Position numbers and translations under genes: made by a program. This document shows, piece by piece, positions 55,364 through 62,748 of a DNA stretch of 64,000 bases. Source of the DNA: GCA-016699445 sp964555055. Its GTDB lineage: Bacteria; UBA10199; JACPAL01; GCA-016699445. Position 1 is the stretch's first letter. Each line of letters opens with the position of its first letter. The DNA lies in NCBI GenBank assembly GCA_964555055.1, contig CAZKQW010000001.1, positions 62,001-126,000 of the forward strand. The letters run 5' to 3'. Below the pieces are notes generated by a model. It searched no databases and was not told where the DNA came from. It saw only the letters and a program-made list of their open reading frames with translations.

Positions 55364-55405
55364 AAAGTACCCAAAACGGAACCTGATCACCCAAGCTAAA
55401 CTTTG

Positions 55406-55447
55406 AGCGGCGGCCTGATTTTCCTAGGAGCTAGTTGCCGCTTTTTT
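55406..55447 (+). terminator. Terminator behind mini-protein 1
   Basis: AGCGGC (55406-55411) pairs with GCCGCT (55437-55442) and is followed by TTTTTT. The loop is long (25 bases), and its inner part can pair further (CTAGGAGCTAG). Confidence 0.6.
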
Positions 55448-55513
55448 CTAAAATCCCAAATATCTAGCAACTTTCCCACCGCCCCCACCGATCATTCTCC
55501 TATCATTTTACAA

Positions 55514-55529
55514 TGGCATTCCCCTTGCT
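55514..55529 (+). promoter_or_regulatory. Sigma-54 promoter for the second mini-protein
   Basis: TGGCATTCCCCTTGCT has GG (55515-55516) and GC (55527-55528) 10 bases apart. The -24 half (TGGCATT) is identical to that at 55094. The -12 is 36 bases before the ATG. Confidence 0.8.
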
Positions 55530-55564
55530 CTGAAAGCATAAGGGTGACTTTTTTTGGAGGCGTT

Positions 55565-55744
55565 ATGATCGTCGGCATCATACAAACGAAGGACATCATC
55601 CTAAACCCCATCACCCTCATCCGCATGAAAGGCTTCATCGGCTACTTCAAACTCATCCTACGCTCTTTAAGCTCCCGCCCACACTGCTTCATCAATATGA
55701 TTGAAAATACCGAGTGGATCAAAACGGAAGATCTTAACAAATAG
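55565..55744 (+). CDS. Mini-protein paralog 2, 59 residues
   Basis: ATG 55565 is chosen because it has a GGAGG ribosome site four bases upstream and follows the sigma-54 promoter; an open frame continues upstream only over that promoter. It aligns end to end with mini-protein 1 with about half the residues identical (VGIIQTKDIILNP, TLIRMKGFIGYFKL, FINMIENTEWIKT). The conserved residues and the loss of similarity outside the coding frame show a gene under selection. Function unknown; basic and amphipathic. Confidence 0.78.
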   Translation: MIVGIIQTKDIILNPITLIRMKGFIGYFKLILRSLSSRPHCFINMIENTEWIKTEDLNK

Positions 55745-55864
55745 TCCTCACAAATTTTCACAAAAATATTGCAGGAAATCCAAAAATATTAAATGTCCGG
55801 ATTCCTTTAGAAGCCCTCGATTGCCTTGAGAATCTGGCTCCGTCAGTTCGAAAAGGCCTTGATC

Positions 55865-55902
55865 GGGGGGCTTGGGGCGGCGACGTAGGAGCCCCCCATT
55901 TT
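55865..55902 (+). other. GC-rich hairpin directly before tRNA-Val
   Basis: GGGGGGCT (55865-55872) pairs with AGCCCCCC (55890-55897), followed by ATTTT. It could be a terminator for the mini-protein transcript or part of the tRNA precursor leader. Confidence 0.45.
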
Positions 55903-55906
55903 CAAT

Positions 55907-55978
55907 GGGCGCGTAACTCAGCGGTAGAGTGCCACCTTCACACGGTGGAAGCCACAGGTTCGATCCCTGTCGCGCCCA
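55907..55978 (+). tRNA. tRNA-Val, anticodon CAC
   Basis: A full cloverleaf. The acceptor GGGCGCG pairs with CGCGCCC. The D-arm is ACTC-AGCGGTA-GAGT, the anticodon stem CCACC/GGTGG with loop TTCACAC, and the T-arm ACAGG-TTCGATC-CCTGT. The discriminator is A and CCA is not encoded. Confidence 0.95.
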
Positions 55979-56035
55979 CACTTCACATATCAATAAAAAG
56001 ACAGGCAATAAACAGAGCCGGAAATAGGGGGAGCT

Positions 56036-57136
56036 ATGAAGAAAGGTCTTTTCACTCTGGTCGCGCTTTTAGGCTTCGGCTGCCAATCATCGCCGCCGCC
56101 TCCCACCCAATGGAGCGCCATCCCGAAAAGAACCGCCAGCACACCGGCGAAACCCGCGATCCCCTCTTTCACGCCCGCAAAGGAAGCGCCCTTCGTGAAG
56201 GTCCCCTTGGGATTGGATAACGAAAATCTTAACATCCCTGCCGACAACCCGCTCACACCCGAGAAAGTCGCTCTGGGGAAGATGCTTTACTTCGATCCCC
56301 GCATCTCCTCGGATGGGACGATCTCGTGCGCCACATGCCATAACCCCGAAAAAGGATGGACGGACCAATTGCCCGTGTCTCCGGGATTTCAAGGACAAAG
56401 AGGTAACCGCAGCGCTCCAACGGTTTTGAACGCCACCTATATGGGCTTACAATTTTGGGACGGTCGATCCCCCTCTCTCGAAGACCAAGCTTTAGGGCCT
56501 CTGGTGAATCCCGTGGAGATGGCCAACAAAGACCACGATTCGATGGTGAAGAAAGTGTCTTCGATCGCCGCTTACCTGCCTTATTTCCAGAAAGCCTTTC
56601 ATGGTGAAGGCATTACGAAGGAAAACGTCGGCAAGGCCATCGCTTCCTTTGAAAGGACCGTCTTGAGCGGCAACTCGCGCTACGACCGCTATAGCGCCGG
56701 GGATACCGCCGCCTTAAACGCCTCCGAAATCCGCGGCAAAGACCTTTTCTTCGGCAAAGCTAACTGCACACGTTGCCATGCGGGCCCGAACTTCAGCGAC
56801 AGCATGTTCCATAACTTAGGCGTCGGCATGAACGCGCCGACGCCTGACCTAGGGCGTTTCGTCGTCACGAAGGAGGAGTCTGACAAAGGAGCTTTTAAGA
56901 CTCCCACGGTTCGAGACATCACGAAGACGGCGCCTTACATGCACGACGGCTCCGAAAAAACGCTAGAAGATGTCGTTGAACTCTACGACAGAGGCGGCAA
57001 CAAGAACCCCTATTTGGATCCCCGGATGGAACCCCTCCACCTCACGCCCCAAGAAAAGGCGGATCTTGTGGCCTTCATGAAAGCGTTGGATAGCGATCCT
57101 TATCCGAATATCGCGGCGCCGAGTCTTCCGGAATAA
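56036..57136 (+). CDS. Di-haem cytochrome c peroxidase lipoprotein (MauG/CcpA family)
   Basis: A 366-residue protein with a lipoprotein-like signal (LFTLVALLGFGC, Cys near residue 16) and two haem-binding sites: C98-A-T-C101-H102 and C244-T-R-C247-H248. The CCP fold landmarks PLTPEKVALGKMLYFDPRIS, NRSAPTVLNATY, LGPLVNPVEM and 'GAFKTPTVRDITKTAPYMHDGSEKTLEDVVE' are all present. It reduces hydrogen peroxide in the periplasm using cytochrome c electrons, or acts as a protein-oxidising MauG-like enzyme. It precedes a membrane/lipocalin-like gene and a GMC oxidoreductase on the same strand. Confidence 0.93.
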   Translation: MKKGLFTLVALLGFGCQSSPPPPTQWSAIPKRTASTPAKPAIPSFTPAKEAPFVKVPLGLDNENLNIPADNPLTPEKVALGKMLYFDPRISSDGTISCATCHNPEKGWTDQLPVSPGFQGQRGNRSAPTVLNATYMGLQFWDGRSPSLEDQALGPLVNPVEMANKDHDSMVKKVSSIAAYLPYFQKAFHGEGITKENVGKAIASFERTVLSGNSRYDRYSAGDTAALNASEIRGKDLFFGKANCTRCHAGPNFSDSMFHNLGVGMNAPTPDLGRFVVTKEESDKGAFKTPTVRDITKTAPYMHDGSEKTLEDVVELYDRGGNKNPYLDPRMEPLHLTPQEKADLVAFMKALDSDPYPNIAAPSLPE

Positions 57137-57194
57137 GCATAGCTTTCGTAATTTCCGATTTTCTCTTTTCTTTTTTTTCTCTATAGTATTCCGG

Positions 57195-58610
57195 GTGCCG
57201 ACTTCACGATCAAAAAGGACGTATGCGAGCCTCGCGTATTTTTGGTGTTTCGTTTTCGCCGCCGTGGGGCTTCTTTTCGTCTTCTTTCCCGTTCTTCTGG
57301 CAGACTCCCTGACTTCCATGGCCCGCGCCTTCCACCTGAACGGATCGATTCACATGACCCGGGACAATATCGGTTACGTGCTGGGTTTATCCCTCATGGC
57401 GTTGATCGTATTCCTTTCGTTTCAAAGCGCTCGTCATCCAGAGCAAGCCAATCTCTATCAGGGGCTGCTGATCTCCAAGATCACCAGCACACTCTTCTTC
57501 ACGGTCTTAGCGATCTCCCATGGCTCAGCATGGATCCTGGCGGCTTTTGCGGATGGATTCGTCGCGGTCACTCTTTTTTGGGCGCACCACCCTCTCGATC
57601 TTAAGCCGGCATTCTTCGACTTTTGGAGGCGTTACACCGGCCAAGGCCCTTTTTATGAAATATGGTTCGGTAAAATCTGGATCTCTCCGGAACACGCTTT
57701 TTGGTTCCGTTATACCATTTTAGACGGTCAAGAAAAACAAGCCTCCACTTGGGCGATCCTTTTCAATGGAGATAAAATCTGGACCGGAAAAAACAATTAC
57801 CCTCTCGATGATCTTCCTCCCGCTCCTTCCGTCATCTTACCTCCTGCGCGGGACATGATGCGCTATCATCTTCACCCTCAGGTCTTTCATATCGGCGAAA
57901 ACCACCTGGATACCCATAACGCTTTAGGCACGGCGGGGGATCTCTACTGGGACATCCGATGGACACCGACACCTCAGAGGTTTACGCATGGGCCCGAGTG
58001 GATCCATGCGTTCAAATTCGCCAAAAGCCGTTATGACGCGTGCCTCGTCGATTTGAAATGCTCAGGTTCCATCACCTACCCGTCACATGGCCGTCCCCAA
58101 ACCCTGCCTTTCCACCAAGCCTCAGGAATGATCGGGCACATTTACGGTACCCGGCAAGCCCATGCGTGGGCGTGGGCCCATTGCAATGTCTTTGATCAAG
58201 CGCCTCAAGTTGTTTTCGAAGGCCTCTCGGGTATCTTGTCTGTCGCGGGAAAAAAGACACCGACTTTCTCGTCGTTTTACTTTTTCGACGGCGAGGTGAA
58301 ATACGAGTTCCGGTCCACAAAAGTATTTTTTCATTCCTATTCCCGCTGGGACGGTCAGGAGTGGCATTTTGAAACGACCCAAAACGGCGTCACCATTTCG
58401 GGCATTGCCCTCCTCTCGAGACAAAACGCCGTCGTGGAATATACGGACACGGATGGCTCCTCACTATGGTGCACCAACAGCAAACTCTCAGCACTGAATA
58501 TTCGACTGGTCGATCCCAAACGTCACATCGATCGAGAGTTTAAATCGGCGCACAGCGCGGCTTTTGAAATGGTCTCGCGCGAAAAACCGAAGAGGCGAAT
58601 CGACTTATGA
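57195..58610 (+). CDS. Membrane protein with a CrtC/lipocalin-like domain, uncertain
   Basis: A 471-residue protein starting at GTG. Residues ~8-135 contain four membrane helices (LAYFWCFVFAAVGLLFVFF and others). From ~150 on there is a large soluble beta-rich part (PFYEIWFGKIWISPEHAFWFRY, then HAFKFAKSRYDACLVDLKCSG). This part resembles the duplicated lipocalin fold of carotenoid 1,2-hydratase (CrtC) or tocopherol-cyclase-like proteins. The match is by feel only. Its stop overlaps the start of the GMC oxidoreductase (ATGA), so the two are tightly coupled and may act on the same hydrophobic substrate. Could also be an uncharacterised lipid-processing protein. Confidence 0.55.
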   Translation: MPTSRSKRTYASLAYFWCFVFAAVGLLFVFFPVLLADSLTSMARAFHLNGSIHMTRDNIGYVLGLSLMALIVFLSFQSARHPEQANLYQGLLISKITSTLFFTVLAISHGSAWILAAFADGFVAVTLFWAHHPLDLKPAFFDFWRRYTGQGPFYEIWFGKIWISPEHAFWFRYTILDGQEKQASTWAILFNGDKIWTGKNNYPLDDLPPAPSVILPPARDMMRYHLHPQVFHIGENHLDTHNALGTAGDLYWDIRWTPTPQRFTHGPEWIHAFKFAKSRYDACLVDLKCSGSITYPSHGRPQTLPFHQASGMIGHIYGTRQAHAWAWAHCNVFDQAPQVVFEGLSGILSVAGKKTPTFSSFYFFDGEVKYEFRSTKVFFHSYSRWDGQEWHFETTQNGVTISGIALLSRQNAVVEYTDTDGSSLWCTNSKLSALNIRLVDPKRHIDREFKSAHSAAFEMVSREKPKRRIDL

Positions 58611-60457
58611 AGAAGATCCGTTTCGCCGAGCGCTGGGTCTCTTTAGCTCTCGAAGATAGACTCCAATTAGAGACCAAGTTCATGCTGATGGAGAAACGAC
58701 GCGAGCGCTATCCCCCCTTCCTAAAGCGACTTCATAGAGCAGCCTCTTTCTTGTTTGAATATCTGGCGCCTCTTTTCTTAATCGGCAAAGCAACGCGCGC
58801 CGGGAAGCTCTCTCAAACCGATTTTTTCCTGTTCCTCGAAGCTTTGCAAAAATCGCCCACCTACTGGGTCCGGATCGTCACCATCTTCGTGCTCCAGCCT
58901 TATTTAGACATTCTTTACTCGGAAAATGCACCGGTACGCAAAAAACACCCGCTTCAGGATTACGTCGACGCGCACCAGGAACATGAGAACGCCTATGAAT
59001 ACGACTTCGTTGTGATCGGATCCGGAGCCGGAGGAGCTCCGCTCGCCTGGGATCTCTCCTGTAAAGGCCACCGCGTCGCGATCTTGGAACAAGGCCAACT
59101 CGCACTTCCTGAGGAATCCACGCAGGTCGTTGAGAAGCATTACGTGCAGCAGGGAGCTCTCGGCGCGCTGGATCATTCGCTCGTGCTCGTCATGGCGGGT
59201 GCTTGCATCGGAGGCACGACGGCGGTGAACTCGGGGACCTGCCCGGACCCTCTCGTCTCTTGTCTCGCTCAGTGGGATGCCTCCCTGGGAACCCATTTCG
59301 CGGAGGGGGAACTGGAACCTTGGCTACAACGCATTAAAGACTACCTCGGAGTACGTCCCTCCAAGCCCGAAACCTTAAGCATCAGCTCCACGCTGATCGA
59401 AAAAGGCATGAAGAATATCGGACGTGGTGAAACCTATATACTGCCCCGGAATGCACCCGAGTGCGAAGGATCGGGACGGTGTTTTGTGGTTTGTCCCACG
59501 CAAGCCAAACAAAGCGCGGATATAGCGTTCATCCCTCAAGCCCTCCAAAACGGGGCGGATTTATTCGCCGGAATCGAAGCGCGCCGCATTCGCGAGAAAA
59601 AAGACTATGTAGTCATCACCGCCGTGGACCGCACAGGCGGGAAGATCGACTTCAAAGCCAAACATCTCGTCCTTTCGGGAGGCGCCCTCTTCACGCCGAA
59701 ACTCATCCGCCGTAACCGGTTGGGCAAGTTTTGGAGGAAAGCCGGACATCACCTCAAGATCCATCCGGCCTCCAAAGTCTACGCGTACTTTCCCAAGATT
59801 TCGGGCATCGAAAAGGGCGTGCTGCAGGGCATCGGCTATAAAACGGACGAATTGCCGCGCATCGGTTTCGAAGGTGTGCACATGCCCCACGGACTCTTAC
59901 CCCACACCCTCGGCATCGTCGGCACTCAGGCTTTTTGGTGGCTCCAAAACCACGATCATTTGGCGAGCTTCGGGCTCTACGCCCAAGACAGGGGGATGGG
60001 ACGCGTCGAGCATGTCGGTAATAAGGTGTATTTGACCTACACCCTAGATCCGCAGGATGCGATCGACTTGGGGCGAGGCTTGAAAATTATCGCCCAGGCC
60101 TTCTTCGCGGCGGGCGCGCAAAAAGTCCTCATGCCCCTCATTCATTCCTTGCAGGAAATCTCTTCGCCCGAAATGCTGGAAAAGCTGACCGATCAGGATT
60201 TCCAACCGCGGAGGATGATTATTTCCGGCTTCCACCCTCAAGGGACGGCCGGCATGGGGCGCGTCGTAGATAAGGATTTGAACCTCATCGGTTGCCGACG
60301 CATCTCTGTCTGCGACGCTTCCGTTTTTCCAGACTCGCCCGGGGTCAACCCGATGATTACCATCATGGCCTTATCGCTCCGTCTTTCCAATCATCTCTCC
60401 GACAACCTCTCATCTCAACTCGAAGCGAGTACGGTCGATCAAGAGCATGGCGGGTGA
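58607..60457 (+). CDS. GMC-family flavoprotein oxidoreductase
   Basis: A 616-residue enzyme. A ~130-residue N-terminal helical region is followed by the FAD Rossmann motif FVVIGSGAGGAPLAWDLSCKG (~133-153). A Cys-rich block follows (CEGSGRCFVVCPTQAK), as in cholesterol/long-chain alcohol oxidase relatives. Then come GGALFTPKLIRRNRLG and the GMC C-terminal signature FHPQGTAGMGRVVD with CDASVFPDSPGVNPMITIMALS. It oxidises an alcohol, sterol or long-chain substrate with FAD. Overlap with the preceding gene indicates a shared pathway. Its last 48 bases overlap the convergent gene of the oxidase cluster. Confidence 0.88.
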   Translation: MKKIRFAERWVSLALEDRLQLETKFMLMEKRRERYPPFLKRLHRAASFLFEYLAPLFLIGKATRAGKLSQTDFFLFLEALQKSPTYWVRIVTIFVLQPYLDILYSENAPVRKKHPLQDYVDAHQEHENAYEYDFVVIGSGAGGAPLAWDLSCKGHRVAILEQGQLALPEESTQVVEKHYVQQGALGALDHSLVLVMAGACIGGTTAVNSGTCPDPLVSCLAQWDASLGTHFAEGELEPWLQRIKDYLGVRPSKPETLSISSTLIEKGMKNIGRGETYILPRNAPECEGSGRCFVVCPTQAKQSADIAFIPQALQNGADLFAGIEARRIREKKDYVVITAVDRTGGKIDFKAKHLVLSGGALFTPKLIRRNRLGKFWRKAGHHLKIHPASKVYAYFPKISGIEKGVLQGIGYKTDELPRIGFEGVHMPHGLLPHTLGIVGTQAFWWLQNHDHLASFGLYAQDRGMGRVEHVGNKVYLTYTLDPQDAIDLGRGLKIIAQAFFAAGAQKVLMPLIHSLQEISSPEMLEKLTDQDFQPRRMIISGFHPQGTAGMGRVVDKDLNLIGCRRISVCDASVFPDSPGVNPMITIMALSLRLSNHLSDNLSSQLEASTVDQEHGG

Positions 60458-61435
60458 AGTACCGGAAGCGACGGTACTAACTTGAGCTACCCAACGATCC
60501 AAAGCCTCCGGATCCCTAAGAAGCAACGTGAAACCTTTATTCGGATCCGAATCGGAGGAAAAAAGAATGATCTCCGGGTCTTCGGTAACCGGCATTTTTT
60601 CCGCGGAAGAGGCCCTCAGCGGAAAGTTCGCGAAACTTTTTCCTCTTGTGGTGCGACTTATCGCAGGCATTTCATAAACCTTGATGTTCAAATAATGATC
60701 ATCCGCATTCCGGATTTCTATGGAGTCACCGCGAGATCTCACGGCGATAGTTTGCTTAAAACCGCAGGCAGTCACTTCGATTTTCTCTAACGAAGCCAAT
60801 TTAGGCAGAATAACCTTTCCGTCTTTGATCTTCAAAGTCACGCCACGGGTCCCGCATTGATCGGCGGAAACAAGATGAGGGAAATAATGGAGAGGTTCCG
60901 CAGCCGCTTTCTTCTCGATGGCTTTTTTCTCGACGGTGAACGTGAAGCCAAACAAGGCGTATTGGAAAAAAACGCCTAAAGGAACGGCCAACGCTAACGT
61001 CGTCAGTCGCACCCTAAAAGCGGGCTTAAAGGACATTGTGGAAAAAACATGAAGGATGACGCCAAAGCTCGCCGCCGCCGTCACCCAAAGGCTGACGATG
61101 TACCAATTATATTCCCGAAAGCTTGCGATCACCTGGGCCGCACAACCGCCCAGCCCAAAATAAAGGGTATATAGGAGCCGATCGTCGTCCCAATGTTCCC
61201 GTAATAAAAGCAGACCCAAACCGACGTGATAAACCCACCACCAATCGATGTAATGGAATGAACGAGACACCGCGAAATAATTGATGAAGTAAGGAAGGAT
61301 CAGTTTATGGACGAGAATGTAACCCAACGCCAACCAATTGATCATGATACCGAAATGATGGGACCGCTCGTATTTTTGCTGAGGCGTGAGGGGAACGCGC
61401 ACAGGAGAGGGAATCTCCTCGAAAACAGAAGCCAT
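60410..61435 (-). CDS. Membrane protein of the cbb3-type oxidase cluster
   Basis: A 341-residue protein. Residues ~28-175 hold five or six membrane helices with many aromatic residues (FGIMINWLALGYILVHKLIL, HYIDWWWVYHVGLGLLLL). Residues ~195-340 form a soluble, beta-rich periplasmic domain with two cysteines (ADQCGTRGVTLKIK, VTACGFKQTIAVR). No CxxCH haem motif is present. It starts two bases after the 56-residue gene's stop and is the last gene of the ccoN-ccoO operon. It may be an assembly factor or an accessory subunit. No family is recognised. Confidence 0.7.
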   Translation of the reverse strand: MASVFEEIPSPVRVPLTPQQKYERSHHFGIMINWLALGYILVHKLILPYFINYFAVSRSFHYIDWWWVYHVGLGLLLLREHWDDDRLLYTLYFGLGGCAAQVIASFREYNWYIVSLWVTAAASFGVILHVFSTMSFKPAFRVRLTTLALAVPLGVFFQYALFGFTFTVEKKAIEKKAAAEPLHYFPHLVSADQCGTRGVTLKIKDGKVILPKLASLEKIEVTACGFKQTIAVRSRGDSIEIRNADDHYLNIKVYEMPAISRTTRGKSFANFPLRASSAEKMPVTEDPEIILFSSDSDPNKGFTLLLRDPEALDRWVAQVSTVASGTSPAMLLIDRTRFELR

Positions 61436-61436
61436 A

Positions 61437-61607
61437 TTACTTCTTAAGCCATACCATCAAATCGGGAATCAAATACTTTACGACATAGGACAGGGCGAAA
61501 ATCGTAAAAAGCGCGTAAACCCCCTTCAACACTTTGGGGATGACATTCCCCTGATAGAGGATTTCGTCCTGTTCTTCCTTGGATTCATTTGTGGAAGGTC
61601 CATTCAT
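61437..61607 (-). CDS. Small membrane protein, 56 residues, like the N-terminus of CcoP
   Basis: A gene too short for ordinary gene-calling thresholds. MNGPSTNESKEEQDE is followed by ILYQGNVIPKVLKGVYALF and a membrane helix (VYALFTIFALSYVVKYLI) with a basic end (WLKK). The 'Y.GN.IP..L' segment and helix resemble the N-terminal anchor domain (PF14715) of CcoP, but there are no haem domains. Its stop abuts the next gene start. Position directly behind ccoN-ccoO and two other small membrane genes supports a real oxidase subunit. Confidence 0.7.
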   Translation of the reverse strand: MNGPSTNESKEEQDEILYQGNVIPKVLKGVYALFTIFALSYVVKYLIPDLMVWLKK

Positions 61608-61620
61608 AGAATACCTACCT

Positions 61621-61836
61621 TTAGGTTCGTTGTTCGGCTTTGAACACTTCGTTCTTCAGATCTTCGCTATCCTTGAAACCACCCTTCAAGTACCATCCAA
61701 TCCCCGTGCACACAGTGGCTAATGCCAAGCTGCCGATCATACCGACCAGGAAATAAAGCAGTGGCTTGGAATCCACTCCGCAGTAAAAACAGCCTAGTGT
61801 GAGAGATTGACGATATTTGCGGATAAATCTTTCCAT
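61621..61836 (-). CDS. Small membrane protein with a CxxC motif, 71 residues
   Basis: An N-terminal basic part is followed by the pair CFYCG (C16-C19) and one membrane helix (residues ~26-50, LLYFLVGMIGSLALATVCTGIGW). The C-terminal end is charged. The CxxC could bind metal or take part in disulphide chemistry, as in oxidase assembly proteins, but no named family is recognised. It overlaps the preceding small gene by about 43 bases and is part of the oxidase operon. Confidence 0.65.
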   Translation of the reverse strand: MERFIRKYRQSLTLGCFYCGVDSKPLLYFLVGMIGSLALATVCTGIGWYLKGGFKDSEDLKNEVFKAEQRT

Positions 61837-62072
61837 TCTTTCGCCTCATTTAAAATAACGTCGTATTTGGGCTTCTCAATCGCTTCGTCATAATCCATGT
61901 GAGACTTCACAAAAGCGATGATCTGCGCCACGAGAAAACCGAAACAAAGGAAACCGTAACCCGCTCCCATAAAAGCCACTACCTGGCTCGATTTTGAAAC
62001 CGAGACGATCCAAAAAATGATGACTGCGAATGAGAAGAAGGCCGCAAATCCGATAAAAGTTGATTTCATCAT
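61794..62072 (-). CDS. Small membrane protein, 92 residues
   Basis: Two membrane helices (residues ~5-25 and ~33-55) are followed by an acidic/basic tail ending in KEWKDLSANIVNLSH. The position immediately behind ccoO (adjacent stop and start) is where ccoQ or a small accessory subunit normally lies. Sequence is not a clear CcoQ. It overlaps the next gene, indicating translational coupling. Confidence 0.65.
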   Translation of the reverse strand: MMKSTFIGFAAFFSFAVIIFWIVSVSKSSQVVAFMGAGYGFLCFGFLVAQIIAFVKSHMDYDEAIEKPKYDVILNEAKEWKDLSANIVNLSH

Positions 62073-62738
62073 TTACTCCGTGGGTGGCATCACGATGGCG
62101 TTAGGGTCGAAGGTCGAATTGGAACGCTCCGATACCTGGTTGCCCAGCCACTGCAAGTAGGCCACAAGGTCGATAGCTTCCTGTTTGGGGACGATTTCCA
62201 CATCGGGGGAATTCAAATCTTGTCCTTTGACCGGGGAACCGTCTTTCTTGCGGACGTCGAAGTAGTAACCGTAACTCGGCATGACGGAACGTGGCTCGAC
62301 GAATTTCGGGTCGTAAAGATGCGCAAAATGCCAGTCATTAGGCCTCTTCCCGGATTCCCTGGAAAGATCAGGACCCACGCGGCGAGTTCCGAAGAGTTGC
62401 GGAAGATTCAGGACGTTCTGGTATTCTCCGGGCTGTGAAACTGGTCCGTAGCGAAGGCTCTCGTTAGAAACGGGGCGTACGTATTGGCTATGGCAATGCC
62501 AGCAGGCTTCGCCTATGTAAAGATCTCTCCCATGCTTTAAGCCGCTCCGATAAGCTTCTACCGAAGAATAGTATTTTTTGAAATCCGAAGGGACCTTGGA
62601 GGGCAACCCTTCTTCAGGACCCATCCCATTCACCATCGTCGCCGGTGCCAATCCCAGCACCAGGAACGCGATGACAAGACTCGTCAGTCCGGCCAGAAGA
62701 AAGACGCTGCTGAATTTTTCGAAGTTCTTAGAAGCCAT
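62073..62738 (-). CDS. ccoO: cbb3-type cytochrome c oxidase subunit II
   Basis: A 221-residue mono-haem cytochrome. It has one N-terminal anchor helix (residues ~10-33) and the haem site C79-W-H-C82-H83 in YIGEACWHCHSQYVRPV. This block and the following RYGPVSQPGEY, LFGTRRVGPDLSRESGKR and DVRKKDGSPVKGQDL are highly typical of CcoO (FixO). An axial Met is provided by one of the later residues (e.g. in RSVMPSYGY). It passes electrons to CcoN. It is 10 bases behind ccoN and followed by four small or unusual membrane genes. Confidence 0.95.
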   Translation of the reverse strand: MASKNFEKFSSVFLLAGLTSLVIAFLVLGLAPATMVNGMGPEEGLPSKVPSDFKKYYSSVEAYRSGLKHGRDLYIGEACWHCHSQYVRPVSNESLRYGPVSQPGEYQNVLNLPQLFGTRRVGPDLSRESGKRPNDWHFAHLYDPKFVEPRSVMPSYGYYFDVRKKDGSPVKGQDLNSPDVEIVPKQEAIDLVAYLQWLGNQVSERSNSTFDPNAIVMPPTE

Positions 62739-62748
62739 GGCTCACTCC

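Noticed and set aside
55748..56008. Minus-strand frame over the tRNA and its leader
   Set aside because: It is the complement of tRNA-Val plus spacer; the translated motif is the familiar false product of tRNA complements.
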